From the NCBI GenBank assembly GCA_023433205.1, contig JAEZDS010000238.1:1-13683 (forward strand): 13,683 nt of DNA, written 5' to 3'. The notes beneath the pieces are model-generated. The model was not told the origin of the DNA, did no database searches, and saw nothing but the letters and a program-made list of their open reading frames with translations. The position numbers and the translations under genes were made by a program. Each line of letters opens with the position of its first letter. The stretch's first letter is position 1. Below, in pieces: positions 1 through 7,109 of the stretch. Source of the stretch: Bacteroidota bacterium (GTDB lineage Bacteria > Bacteroidota > Bacteroidia > B-17B0 > Aurantibacillaceae).

Positions 1-892
1 CTAATCCAAGAAAAGGGAGTTTTTCAGCAGGCCCTAAATACGGTCCGCCGTTCGTGTCTGTCATAGGCAGGTGACAGTTTTTGCGTTTGAGCCAGGCTTG
101 AGGAATAAACCGCATGTTGTGTAAAAAGCGGTTTTGTAAAAAGTCTCTTACCTGCTCTGCATCAATTCCCGCTTCCGCACTGGCATATTGAAAATGAGGC
201 AACAGATAGTTTATCTGCGCGCTTAGCATACCATGCGAATAGGCCGTATAAATTCCATTCACTGTATCCATGTAACTATCGTTCGAGAATGCTGGAATTC
301 CGGAAATAAATGCTTTTCTTTTGTATTGACCTGTCCAAAGTCTGCAGCTTAGACCGTATTCTGCCAGATCGTTATAACGGTAGCGCAGTAGTAATGCTCC
401 GGTCCTGAACCTGTCAAGCGCGGGTCGTGCAAAAAGATCGTTTTGAATAATAAAGGAAAAATTACCGGTACCAAAATGTAACATGCCTGTCTGCTGCGAG
501 GTTTTAATGGTGTTAAACCATGTGCTGTAAGTATAGGCAACACAGTTCTTGTGCCTGGTTTGGTTCGAAACAGAACTGACAAATGGATTGAGCGAATCTC
601 TCTGCGCACCGTATGCAAATACAATGCCCTGTGAAAGCAGCAGCTCAGGATGTTTTAGGGGAGGACCCGGGGACCTGAAATTATAATAGATCCTTACTTC
701 GGAATTTGTCTGCAGTTGCTGGTGTACATAATAAAAATTAAAAACCAGACCCAGTCTCTGAAAATGAGTGCCAAAGGCCAGCACCGCGCCGGCCCTGAAA
801 CCCAAATTGTTGTTAACAGGAAAAATATCCTGGGCAAACAGCCGGGCTGAGAGAAGCAGAGTAATAATAAGACTAAGTATCCTGGCGTTCAC
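1..892 (-). CDS. Exported protein resembling 'polymorphic toxin type 23' family, C-terminus cut by window edge
   Basis: A single uninterrupted reading frame of 297 codons runs from a GTG at 892 to the left edge with no stop, so the C-terminus is missing. It begins with a short hydrophobic signal peptide (residues about 4-20) ending SARLFAQ. The mature part is rich in aromatic and glycine residues in alternating patterns, including GAVLAFGTHFQRLGLVF, VRIYYNF, SSVSNQT, IIQNDLFA, DRFRTGALLLRYRY and LWTGQ. From memory this order matches Bacteroidota exported proteins that databases label polymorphic toxin type 23 domain-containing; the label is domain-based and toxin activity is not shown here. 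The start overlaps the end of aroK by 20 bp (873-892), so it is probably translated with aroK. An alternative is a generic outer-membrane barrel protein. The coding call is firm; the family call is moderate. Confidence 0.7.
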   Translation of the reverse strand, partial: MNARILSLIITLLLSARLFAQDIFPVNNNLGFRAGAVLAFGTHFQRLGLVFNFYYVHQQLQTNSEVRIYYNFRSPGPPLKHPELLLSQGIVFAYGAQRDSLNPFVSSVSNQTRHKNCVAYTYSTWFNTIKTSQQTGMLHFGTGNFSFIIQNDLFARPALDRFRTGALLLRYRYNDLAEYGLSCRLWTGQYKRKAFISGIPAFSNDSYMDTVNGIYTAYSHGMLSAQINYLLPHFQYASAEAGIDAEQVRDFLQNRFLHNMRFIPQAWLKRKNCHLPMTDTNGGPYLGPAEKLPFLGL

Positions 893-1415
893 AAGAGGCA
901 CAAATGATCCTGTAAAGTAGTTCAGCTGAAAGATTGATGCCATTCACCATAATGGCGGCAGATTCATAAAAGGGGTTTCTTTCCGTCAGTTTTTGTTCTA
1001 TGGCTGCCAGGAGCGCTTCACCTCTTAATCCCGCAAGCAGAGGACGTTCCGAAGACTGATTTTCAAGCCTGTGTGCAAGTTCAGTAGCGGGTAGTTGAAT
1101 GTAAACAAGCAAACCGTTTTTTTTCAGGAGTTCCAGATTTTCTTCGTTGCATACAGTGCCCCCTCCGAGTGCAACTACGGCCTTACTATTACTGGTAATG
1201 ATCTGCTTAAGTAGTTGCAACTCCAACTCTCTGAAAGCCGCTTCACCCTGCACGGTAAAGATCTGTTGTATGGTTTTTCCTGTGAGTTTGCTGATTTCGG
1301 TATCAGTATCTATAAACACCCTCTTAAAATGTTGTGCAAGCTCTTTACCCAGGGTGGTTTTGCCGCTGCCCATAAATCCGGTAAGAAAGATCAGAGAAGG
1401 TACTGTTGGATCCAA
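873..1415 (-). CDS. aroK: Shikimate kinase
   Basis: It phosphorylates the 3-hydroxyl of shikimate with ATP in the cytoplasm, a late step of the chorismate pathway to aromatic amino acids. Numbered from a TTG start at 1415 it has 180 residues, near the family norm of about 170. The P-loop GFMGSGKT is at 13-20, the shikimate-binding DTD at 36-38 with R62, the GGGT motif at 84-87, the lid arginine in SSERPLL at R124, and ERNPFY around 145-150. The open frame extends upstream to an ATG at 1518-1520, but that would overlap the preceding gene by about 100 bp and add a non-family N-terminus. The TTG lies 4 bp after the upstream stop, so it is preferred, although no clear Shine-Dalgarno sequence is visible (often true in Bacteroidota). 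It is likely co-transcribed with the SiaB-like gene and the exported protein on either side. Confidence 0.93.
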   Translation of the reverse strand: MDPTVPSLIFLTGFMGSGKTTLGKELAQHFKRVFIDTDTEISKLTGKTIQQIFTVQGEAAFRELELQLLKQIITSNSKAVVALGGGTVCNEENLELLKKNGLLVYIQLPATELAHRLENQSSERPLLAGLRGEALLAAIEQKLTERNPFYESAAIMVNGINLSAELLYRIICASCERQDT

Positions 1416-1419
1416 ATTT

Positions 1420-2001
1420 TCAGATGAGCACAGGTTCAGGAACAGTACTGATCCGTAAACTGATATTAAAAAGTGAATGACCGTGATTGTCTTTAAAACT
1501 GCACTCGTGGTGATCGGCACGCAACAGCAACGCTATTAGTTCTTCATTCACAGGCACTGTATCCGAATCGAGCTGGCACTGTACCCTCAGTTTTTTGAGT
1601 TGCTCACGACTTTTGCTCGAAAGGAAAGCCAGCTGCTCCTGGATCCTCGATTTCTGCTCAGCGTTCACCACGTTAAGAGTGTCAACCTCATACTCATTAT
1701 CCTGTCGTGAAACAACAAGCAGCGATTTGTAGTGGAGTTTTGTATCGTCGGGATAAAAATTGTGACGGATGATGGTCTCTACACAATCGCTGAGTACTTC
1801 CTGCACGCGTGTAATTACCATTACCGATTCGTTGTGGTTTTCGAGCTTACTTTTAGTAATACGCAGCACCTGCCCGAGTACGCTTTCATCAATAAATCCG
1901 TAATAACTGAAAATTACATTGTTATTGTAGAGTTTTTCAATAAGTGTTTCCATGGCTTCGCCGTTTGATGTGGTTGACGAGTACGGGTTAAAAAGGTACA
2001 T
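1420..2001 (-). CDS. SiaB-like / DUF6272 family signalling protein
   Basis: A 193-residue cytoplasmic protein without signal peptide or membrane segment. The N-terminal half carries the pattern LYNNNVIFSYYGFIDESVL followed by a helical stretch ending VETIIRHN, which I recognise from the SiaB family. Those are histidine-kinase-like ATPase-fold protein kinases of partner-switching systems; SiaB of Pseudomonas acts with a SpoIIE-type phosphatase and a STAS-domain antagonist. From memory, family members have an Asn before the IIRH/IVRH segment; here it is Thr, so ATP or metal binding may be altered. A later ATG at 1951-1953 (METLIEKL) starts right at the domain and could be the true start. A TAnnTTTG-like box TACCTTTA sits immediately before the 2001 ATG, which would fit the shorter form. 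The gene is 72 bp after hemB and 4 bp before the aroK start. No phosphatase or STAS partner is in the window. Confidence 0.7.
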   Translation of the reverse strand: MYLFNPYSSTTSNGEAMETLIEKLYNNNVIFSYYGFIDESVLGQVLRITKSKLENHNESVMVITRVQEVLSDCVETIIRHNFYPDDTKLHYKSLLVVSRQDNEYEVDTLNVVNAEQKSRIQEQLAFLSSKSREQLKKLRVQCQLDSDTVPVNEELIALLLRADHHECSFKDNHGHSLFNISLRISTVPEPVLI

Positions 2002-2073
2002 TAAAGGTAATATTTTCCGCGTACGGCCTGCATTTCCTGAAAATTAAATGCGAATTGGACGGCAACCTGCAAA

Positions 2074-3048
2074 TTAACGTTTAGAGGCCGCGAATTCCTT
2101 GGCAAAATAGCTGAGAATTACCGAGGCGCCCGCTCTTTTAATACTCAGTAGAATTTCGTCGCGCACTTTGTCGCCATCGATCCAGCCCTTTGCTGATGCG
2201 GCTTTCACCATGGCGTATTCACCACTTACGTTATAAGCGGCTATGGGGAGGTTAAAATTATCGTTCAGTGATTTTATGATATCAAGGTAGTTGAGCGCAG
2301 GTTTTACCATAAGAAAGTCTGCCCCCTCGTTCATGTCGAGATCGGCCTCCAGGAGGGCCTCTTTGGCATTGGCGGGGTCCATCTGATAGGTTTTTTTGTC
2401 CCCGAACTTAGGGGCGCTGTCCAGTGCATCCCTGAAAGGGCCATAAAAAGCGCTGGCGTATTTGGCCGTGTAACTCATTATAGAAACATCGGCGAAGCCA
2501 TATTCATCAAGAGCCTCTCTGATATGGCCAACACGACCATCCATCATGTCGCTGGGACCAATAATATCGGCGCCGGCCTCCGCCTGTGCAACAGCCATCT
2601 CGCCAAGGATCTGTAGTGTTTCATCGTTTAAGATCCGCCCGTCTTTTACATAACCGTCATGACCGTCGCTGCTGTACGGGTCCATGGCAACATCGGTCAT
2701 AATTACTGCTTCAGGAAATTGTTTTTTTATAAGTCTGATGGTAGAGAGATAGAGTCCCTTGCGGTTTACCGACTCGGTGGCTTTTTTATCTTTCAGTTCA
2801 TCGTTCAGGCTGGGGAAAATATCGAAAGTGGTTATGCCCAGTTTCATACAATCTTCAATCTCTTTTAACAGAAGATCGGTGCTAAGCCTGTAAATGCCGG
2901 GCATTGAATTAACTTCCGATTTTGTTTTCTTGCCTTCAATAAGAAACAGCGGAAAAATAAGATCGTTTACTGTAACGGTATTTTCGCGCACAAGGCTGCG
3001 TATTGTTTCATTTTTGCGGTTGCGGCGAGGTCGATGGATAAGGCTCAT
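2074..3048 (-). CDS. hemB: Porphobilinogen synthase (delta-aminolevulinate dehydratase)
   Basis: It condenses two molecules of 5-aminolevulinate to porphobilinogen, the first common tetrapyrrole step, as a cytoplasmic oligomer. The 324-residue length is typical. The two Schiff-base lysines are in SYTAKYASAFYGPFR (K196) and FLMVKPA (K249). The metal region TDVAMDPYSSDGHDG (D119, D123, D131) has aspartates where zinc-dependent enzymes such as E. coli HemB have cysteines; this is the form associated with magnesium-responsive enzymes. The ATG at 3048 gives the normal N-terminus (HRPRRNR, then the FPLFLIEG strand). It heads the minus-strand run hemB, SiaB-like, aroK, exported protein. A possible promoter box TACCTTCG lies at 3066-3073. 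Confidence 0.97.
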   Translation of the reverse strand: MSLIHRPRRNRKNETIRSLVRENTVTVNDLIFPLFLIEGKKTKSEVNSMPGIYRLSTDLLLKEIEDCMKLGITTFDIFPSLNDELKDKKATESVNRKGLYLSTIRLIKKQFPEAVIMTDVAMDPYSSDGHDGYVKDGRILNDETLQILGEMAVAQAEAGADIIGPSDMMDGRVGHIREALDEYGFADVSIMSYTAKYASAFYGPFRDALDSAPKFGDKKTYQMDPANAKEALLEADLDMNEGADFLMVKPALNYLDIIKSLNDNFNLPIAAYNVSGEYAMVKAASAKGWIDGDKVRDEILLSIKRAGASVILSYFAKEFAASKR

Positions 3049-3065
3049 AAAAAAATCAGGAAAAA

Positions 3066-3073
3066 CGAAGGTA
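3066..3073 (-). promoter_or_regulatory. Possible -7 promoter element of hemB
   Basis: On the minus strand the octamer TACCTTCG matches the Bacteroidota -7 consensus TAnnTTTG at all but one position, 18-25 bp before the hemB ATG. No clear TTTG is seen about 20 bp further upstream, so the call rests on one box. Confidence 0.35.
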
Positions 3074-3163
3074 CTGAAATAATGGAATCAGTACAGGGGA
3101 GCAATGAGTGCCGACGGAAGATGGGTGATATTTAACAACATAGAAACAGTAGAAGCATAGCAA

Positions 3164-3239
3164 AAAACATAGGTGCTGCTGATTGAAAGAAATAGTATTT
3201 AGCTCACCGCCCTGCGTGTATGTGCAGCGCCTATGTTTT
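3164..3239. repeat. Long inverted repeat (16 bp arms, 44 bp loop) between the transglycosylase gene and hemB
   Basis: The left arm AAAACATAGGTGCTGC (3164-3179) pairs with GCAGCGCCTATGTTTT (3224-3239), with a single G-T mismatch that would be a wobble in RNA. The arms carry an A run on the outer left and a T run on the outer right, so the structure could terminate transcription in either direction. The 44-base loop is long for an intrinsic terminator. It lies about 110-190 bp after the stop of the minus-strand transglycosylase gene. Confidence 0.5.
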
Positions 3240-3352
3240 CTTCAGTTTAACTCTTTAATGTTTGAGATTTCAAATTTTTATACGATACTACTATGTGCTC
3301 CTCTGTGTATCACCTTAGTATTTAGAGCCGAAGCCTCCGCAACAGTATTTAC

Positions 3353-4387
3353 TCAGTTATCCGCTATACTTTCCTCAATCACCGGAATTTTTGTTCTCTC
3401 GTTCATCTCAAGCATGGCGGCAAGCACCAGCTGCGAATAATTTTGCGAGGCGCTCTTAAACCTGGCGGTACTGGTGTTCCAAAGTTTGTAGATCACATCC
3501 ATATTACCTTCAGAAGGATTTATGGCGTAAAGTGCCTTCTGCACATTCCCCGCGCCGGCGTGGTACACATGCATTACAAGCAACTTAAACCAAAGCTCAT
3601 CCTGTCTGTAGTTTGTGATCTTCAGCGAATCAAGCATACGCTGCGCATAAGGCACACAGATTGATTTAATTAGACTGCTTGCAGCGTAAGCACTTCTGTC
3701 AAAATCTGCACGCTCATCAACCGTTTTGTTCACTTTAAGGCCATACATTTTTGCTACATCCTTCATCAGCTGAAAAGGACCATAAGCACCCACAGTTGAT
3801 TTCTGCAATTTATTAGGACTTTCTATCAGCAGTATAGCCTGTGCATACCAGGGATCAACGCCATTGTCAATAAAACACTGGATGCCCTTATTAAAGTTCT
3901 GCGAAGTGTTGTCGAAATCATAAAAGAACTTTTTACCGGTGGTGATATAAACCCTGTAAGTGCTGTCAAGGCCATAAGCAGCCTTAACACTATCTCTGTA
4001 GAAAGTTTTTTCCTCTTCCGTTTTGCTGTTCCAGTCCCTGAGGCTAACCTTGTTTATGATCTGCCTGGTTTCTGCAATACTAATGAGGGCAGAGTCCTGC
4101 TGCAGGTTCATGATCCTGCGCCAGAACTTTACCTGCGCCAGGGTATCAACCCGCCGGTACATAAGTTCGCGGTCGAGGATATAATTTTCGTTGAAACTGG
4201 TTTTTGGATTAAGGATGCCCACCACATCTCTGCAAAGTTTATCGCAAAATGGATCGTCGCTCACGGTATAACGCGGACTGACCACTTTTTTGGAAAGTGA
4301 ATCGTCAGACAAAATTCCGGCGTGTGTGCAGGAATATACCAGTACAGGGATCAAAAAAAGAAGGCGCATCTGTGTGATTAAGGACAA
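3353..4387 (-). CDS. Lytic murein transglycosylase, SLT/MltD-like, probable lipoprotein
   Basis: A cell-wall enzyme expected to cleave the glycan strand between MurNAc and GlcNAc, leaving 1,6-anhydro ends, on the periplasmic side. The 344-residue protein begins with a short hydrophobic stretch and LVYSC (C20), a plausible lipobox. The catalytic domain occupies about 165-300: DPWYAQAILLIES contains the catalytic Glu (E189), followed by GAYGPFQLM (200-208) and YHAGAGNV (275-282), all hallmarks of the SLT fold. The N-terminal part (25-160) is not recognised. An in-frame ATG at 4367-4369 (MRLLFLIP) gives a cleaner signal peptide and a leader of about 25 bases from the likely promoter; the 4387 start would leave only about 8 bases. 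The shorter form may therefore be correct. Confidence 0.88.
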   Translation of the reverse strand: MSLITQMRLLFLIPVLVYSCTHAGILSDDSLSKKVVSPRYTVSDDPFCDKLCRDVVGILNPKTSFNENYILDRELMYRRVDTLAQVKFWRRIMNLQQDSALISIAETRQIINKVSLRDWNSKTEEEKTFYRDSVKAAYGLDSTYRVYITTGKKFFYDFDNTSQNFNKGIQCFIDNGVDPWYAQAILLIESPNKLQKSTVGAYGPFQLMKDVAKMYGLKVNKTVDERADFDRSAYAASSLIKSICVPYAQRMLDSLKITNYRQDELWFKLLVMHVYHAGAGNVQKALYAINPSEGNMDVIYKLWNTSTARFKSASQNYSQLVLAAMLEMNERTKIPVIEESIADN

Positions 4388-4400
4388 GTTCTAAGGGGTA

Positions 4401-4430
4401 TAAAGTTAGCAAAATATTGATGCAATCAAA
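4401..4430 (-). promoter_or_regulatory. Probable Bacteroidota-type promoter of the transglycosylase gene
   Basis: On the minus strand TTTG (4430-4427) is followed after 18 bases by TAACTTTA (4408-4401), one base off TAnnTTTG. Expected transcription would start near 4394, which bears on the choice between the 4387 and 4369 starts. Confidence 0.45.
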
Positions 4431-4503
4431 ATGCCAGTCGGCACATTATGTGAGCATTTGGCTGTTAAAGCTTCAACATCAACAACCTTTAACGCTTTTA
4501 AAC

Positions 4504-4531
4504 AAAAAAGCCTCCGGGTGAGTCGCTTTTT
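4504..4531 (-). terminator. Probable intrinsic terminator of the thioredoxin-like gene
   Basis: Read on the minus strand, AAAAAGC ... GCTTTTTTG forms a 7 bp A/T-rich outer stem with an inner CTC/GAG stem and a CCCG loop (two bases bulged), followed by a T run. It lies about 75 bp after the stop at 4604. Confidence 0.5.
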
Positions 4532-4546
4532 CCGGTAGAATACCGG
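4532..4546. repeat. Small perfect hairpin CCGGTA-GAA-TACCGG
   Basis: A 6 bp perfect inverted repeat with a three-base loop sits between the stop of the thioredoxin-like gene and its terminator. No T run follows on either strand, so it is not itself a terminator; it may stabilise the mRNA 3' end. Confidence 0.4.
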
Positions 4547-4603
4547 GGTAAAACCTGAGAATTGGCTGTGGAATTACTTGCTCACAAATGGCCAATACCG
4601 CCT

Positions 4604-5608
4604 CTATTTGTTCTTTTCCGAGTACGTTTTTATGTACTCGGCAAAAGGTTGTTTTTTATACGCGTTACTGCCTATAAATTGCAGAATTGGTTTAAGGTGC
4701 TGGGGACTCTGGTAAAAGTTCAGCACATCAATGGTGTTCATCTCTTCATCAAGTATACAAAGTGCCGGAAGACTAAACCTGTTATTGCTGAATTTGAAAG
4801 CCAGACTGTGCATAGGGAAATTATTAACAGGCACCGGAAAGAATTTTTCGTTTCTGAATACAATGGTGTCTTTTGCCGTTACATCAAAATTAATAAGATA
4901 GAAGTTCTTCTTAATGTAATCGGCAATGGTGGTATCGCTGAAGGTGGTTTTGTTCATTACTTTACCGGTGTTGCAGAAATCAGCCCCGAGACTCACCAGC
5001 ACTTTTTTTGGCTTTTTCTTCTGAAGTTTTTCTACTTCGGGCACGCTTAATGCAGGCACCGGCTTTTTGGGATAGACCGTATCGTAGAATGTGTGGGTAA
5101 AATGCCGGCTGAACTCATCATACACCGAGGTCTGCCAGGCGTTCTCTACCATAAAAACCAGCAGGGGCTCAATCTTCTTGTCGTCCAGGTAACCCGGCAC
5201 CAGCAGGTTGTAGTTAAAGTCATTGGTAACAAATACGGTTGAGGGGTAGCTCATTTTCTGGCCAAGGAATTTTACTGCCAGTTCATGGGCTGTACGCGGC
5301 TCGGGGGAATAGGGTTTATAGAGCTTCCCCTGGTATTCTACCGTATCTTTTGTTTCAGCGTCAAATTTAATTGGATAGAAATTCTGATTGATGTAGGCCG
5401 CCAGTCCGGGGTTAGAGTAAGTAGTTTTCATCATGTGTTTACACCAGCCGCACCAGTCGGTGTAAAAATCTATCAGCATAGGTTTTGGCGCCGTTTTATA
5501 TTTTTCCTGCGCTTCTTCAAAAGTGAGCCAGTTAACCAGGCCATTTTCATTTTGAGCTTTAGACAATGATGAAATAAGGAACCAAACAATAAAATACTTT
5601 ACCCGCAT
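4604..5608 (-). CDS. Exported tandem thioredoxin-fold protein, second domain lacking CxxC
   Basis: A 334-residue protein with a signal peptide (residues 1-19, ending SLSKAQ), so probably periplasmic. Domain 1 (about 25-150) is a DUF255/thioredoxin_7-like fold: LIDFYTDWCGWCKHMM holds the redox pair C53/C56, and the cis-proline is P122 in MSYPSTVF. Domain 2 (about 190-315) repeats the same layout: LVSLGADFCNTGKVMNKTTF, a strand NFYLINFD and a cis-proline-like LPALCI (P281). It keeps only C212, with Gly where the second cysteine should be. Shared blocks (KTTYS/KTTFS, INQNFYPIKFD/IKKNFYLINFD, KDTV/KDTI) point to internal duplication. Likely roles are disulphide reduction or isomerisation in the envelope, with domain 2 for binding. 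It is divergent from the T9SS cargo gene, with a 45 bp gap. Confidence 0.85.
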   Translation of the reverse strand: MRVKYFIVWFLISSLSKAQNENGLVNWLTFEEAQEKYKTAPKPMLIDFYTDWCGWCKHMMKTTYSNPGLAAYINQNFYPIKFDAETKDTVEYQGKLYKPYSPEPRTAHELAVKFLGQKMSYPSTVFVTNDFNYNLLVPGYLDDKKIEPLLVFMVENAWQTSVYDEFSRHFTHTFYDTVYPKKPVPALSVPEVEKLQKKKPKKVLVSLGADFCNTGKVMNKTTFSDTTIADYIKKNFYLINFDVTAKDTIVFRNEKFFPVPVNNFPMHSLAFKFSNNRFSLPALCILDEEMNTIDVLNFYQSPQHLKPILQFIGSNAYKKQPFAEYIKTYSEKNK

Positions 5609-5653
5609 AACTTCTGTGTGAAAACGAATTTATAAATTTAAAATCTAATCGCT

Positions 5654-6565
5654 ATGTCCAGGCTGTTTGCTTTAATACTCTTTTGCATTTTTTCACGGTA
5701 TGTAAATGCTCAGACTTTTGAGGTGGTGTACAGTTTTGCCAATGTAACAACACAAAGCGGAACGGTTTCGCCGGGGCCGAATCCTGTTGCTGCAGGATTA
5801 TCACTAAATAGTTTTACCGCCCGGGGCTTGCCGGGTAATCCAGGTGCATCAGGGCGGTTCAGTTTTTCGGGTTGGCCTTTGGGCGCTTTAAACGCCGATG
5901 ATAATTATGAGAACTACAGCGGTGCGCTCAGTCCCTTTAGTTTTTATGAGTTTGAAATTGAAGTGGAGAATGGAAAAGAGCTTGAACTGGAATCCATGCG
6001 TTTTTCCATGCGTCGCTCTGGTACCGGCGTGCGAAACTTTTGTGTGAGATCAGGTGCAGATAGTTTTACGGAGAATCTTCCTGCCTCAACAGGCAACAGC
6101 ACAAAACTGAAGGTGATTCCCGACAATGTTTTCTTCTGGATGTACGATGCCGCTTCAACTTCATCTGATGATTTCGGCAGCAGCATTGATCTGAGCGCGC
6201 TTACTTTAAAAGAAGGCAGTGTACGATTTCGTTTTTACGCATGGAATGCTGAAGCCAGCGGAGGATCGTTCAGTATAGATAATGTAATTATCAGGGGAAT
6301 TGTCAGAGACAGCGCCGCTACTACCACCGGTCTTTCTGAGGTTAACGCCCCCGGCAATTGTACGGTCCAGGCAGCAGGAGGGGAAATATATGTTGGCTGT
6401 GAGTGCAAGAGTGCCGAGCTCATCAGCGTGGACGGAATCAGCAGGCCACTTGAAATTTCTGGGCGGAAAATTTCAGCTGGGAACGTGTCTGCCGGTCTTT
6501 ATTTTCTGAAGCTTACCTCAGCGCAGGGTGTGATCTTGCGCCGGCTCTTTATACAGGCTGAATGA
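5654..6565 (+). CDS. Secreted protein with T9SS C-terminal sorting domain
   Basis: A 303-residue exported protein with a signal peptide at residues 1-20 (cleavage near YVNAQ). The middle (about 20-220) is a beta-rich Ser/Gly/Asn-rich domain with YSFANVTTQSGT near its start, SFYEFEIEVENGKELEL and ending SFSIDNVIIRG. It resembles the generic adhesin or lectin-like modules seen in Bacteroidota surface proteins, but I cannot name a family. The last 75 residues have the type A T9SS sorting-domain layout: a strand pair around ELISVDGISRPLEIS, then ISAGNVSAGLYFLKLTS and the terminal strand VILRRLFIQAE. Such domains direct transport through the outer membrane and usually removal and anchoring by PorU. 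The 3' end overlaps the convergent regulator gene by 17 bp (6549-6565). The substrate or ligand is unknown. Confidence 0.85.
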   Translation: MSRLFALILFCIFSRYVNAQTFEVVYSFANVTTQSGTVSPGPNPVAAGLSLNSFTARGLPGNPGASGRFSFSGWPLGALNADDNYENYSGALSPFSFYEFEIEVENGKELELESMRFSMRRSGTGVRNFCVRSGADSFTENLPASTGNSTKLKVIPDNVFFWMYDAASTSSDDFGSSIDLSALTLKEGSVRFRFYAWNAEASGGSFSIDNVIIRGIVRDSAATTTGLSEVNAPGNCTVQAAGGEIYVGCECKSAELISVDGISRPLEISGRKISAGNVSAGLYFLKLTSAQGVILRRLFIQAE

Positions 6566-7109
6566 ATTTTTTGGTTATGCGGTAACCTTTCCCTTTTTTT
6601 GACTGAATGATGTTTTTGCCAAAAACCTGCCGGATATTGTAAATATGAACATCGATGGTGCGCGAAGAGGCAACTTTTTTGTTGTGCCAGATCTCTTCAG
6701 CGATCTTTTCCTTTGAGAAGAAGTGATCTTTTCCGTTGAATAAAAATGCGAAGAGCTGGAATTCGAGGCGTGGCAGTTGTATCGCTTTTCCCATAAAAAA
6801 CACCAGGTGTTTGTCAGCGTCAACGTGTAACTGCCGGGGAGGGGTGTTGCTTTCCTGCCTCACACGCCTTGAGAGCAGATTTCTGATAAAAAGTTTTAAG
6901 ATCGCAGGTTTAACATGAAAGTCGATCACTGCGTCAGCCCCTGCCTCGTAGGCCAGTTCCTGAATAAAACTTTCCTGTTTTAGTGTATATATCACCGCAA
7001 AGGGAGGTGATACCTGTTGCCTGGTTTTGATCTCCCTCACCAGATTTATGCCGTCAGTGGGAAACAGATCGAGGTTGAGCAGCACAAGATCTGTGGGGTT
7101 ATTCAGCAT
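6549..7109 (-). CDS. OmpR-family response regulator, main part of a split gene (receiver remainder plus DNA-binding domain)
   Basis: The 186-residue frame from the ATG at 7109 lacks the first strand and helix of a receiver domain, but continues with the third strand LVLLNLDLFPTDG, IYTLKQES (Thr switch position), a KP motif in FHVKPA, and then a complete winged-helix domain (about 95-183). That domain has LEFQLFAFL, EEIW, the recognition segment SRTIDVHIYNIRQVFG and KGKGYRI. The missing N-terminus is in the neighbouring frame just upstream (7099-7233). Joined by removing one base, the product would be about 228 residues, the normal OmpR-family length. Spacing in the phosphoacceptor loop is unusual: counted from the conserved Gly, an Asn takes the usual Asp place, with an Asp two residues on. 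It may be a pseudogene, a translationally coupled pair or a sequencing error. Confidence 0.75.
   Translation of the reverse strand: MLNNPTDLVLLNLDLFPTDGINLVREIKTRQQVSPPFAVIYTLKQESFIQELAYEAGADAVIDFHVKPAILKLFIRNLLSRRVRQESNTPPRQLHVDADKHLVFFMGKAIQLPRLEFQLFAFLFNGKDHFFSKEKIAEEIWHNKKVASSRTIDVHIYNIRQVFGKNIIQSKKGKGYRITKKFIQPV

Larger units (their letters stand above)
3049..3352. other. 304 bp intergenic stretch with one long inverted repeat
   Basis: No credible gene was found in either strand. A plus-strand open frame starting near 3183 continues antisense into the transglycosylase gene and has no recognisable content. The stretch holds the probable hemB promoter near 3066-3073 and a 16 bp inverted repeat at 3164-3179 / 3224-3239. 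Confidence 0.6.

Noticed and set aside
1147..1458. Plus-strand frames opposite aroK
   Set aside because: They are antisense to the shikimate kinase P-loop region and have no independent support.
3183..3440. Plus-strand open frame upstream of and antisense to the transglycosylase gene
   Set aside because: Half of it is antisense to a clear gene, and the rest covers an inverted repeat; no domain or start signal was seen.
4562..5050. Long plus-strand open frame antisense to the thioredoxin-like gene
   Set aside because: The minus strand there encodes a recognisable thioredoxin fold with a signal peptide; the antisense product has no recognisable features.
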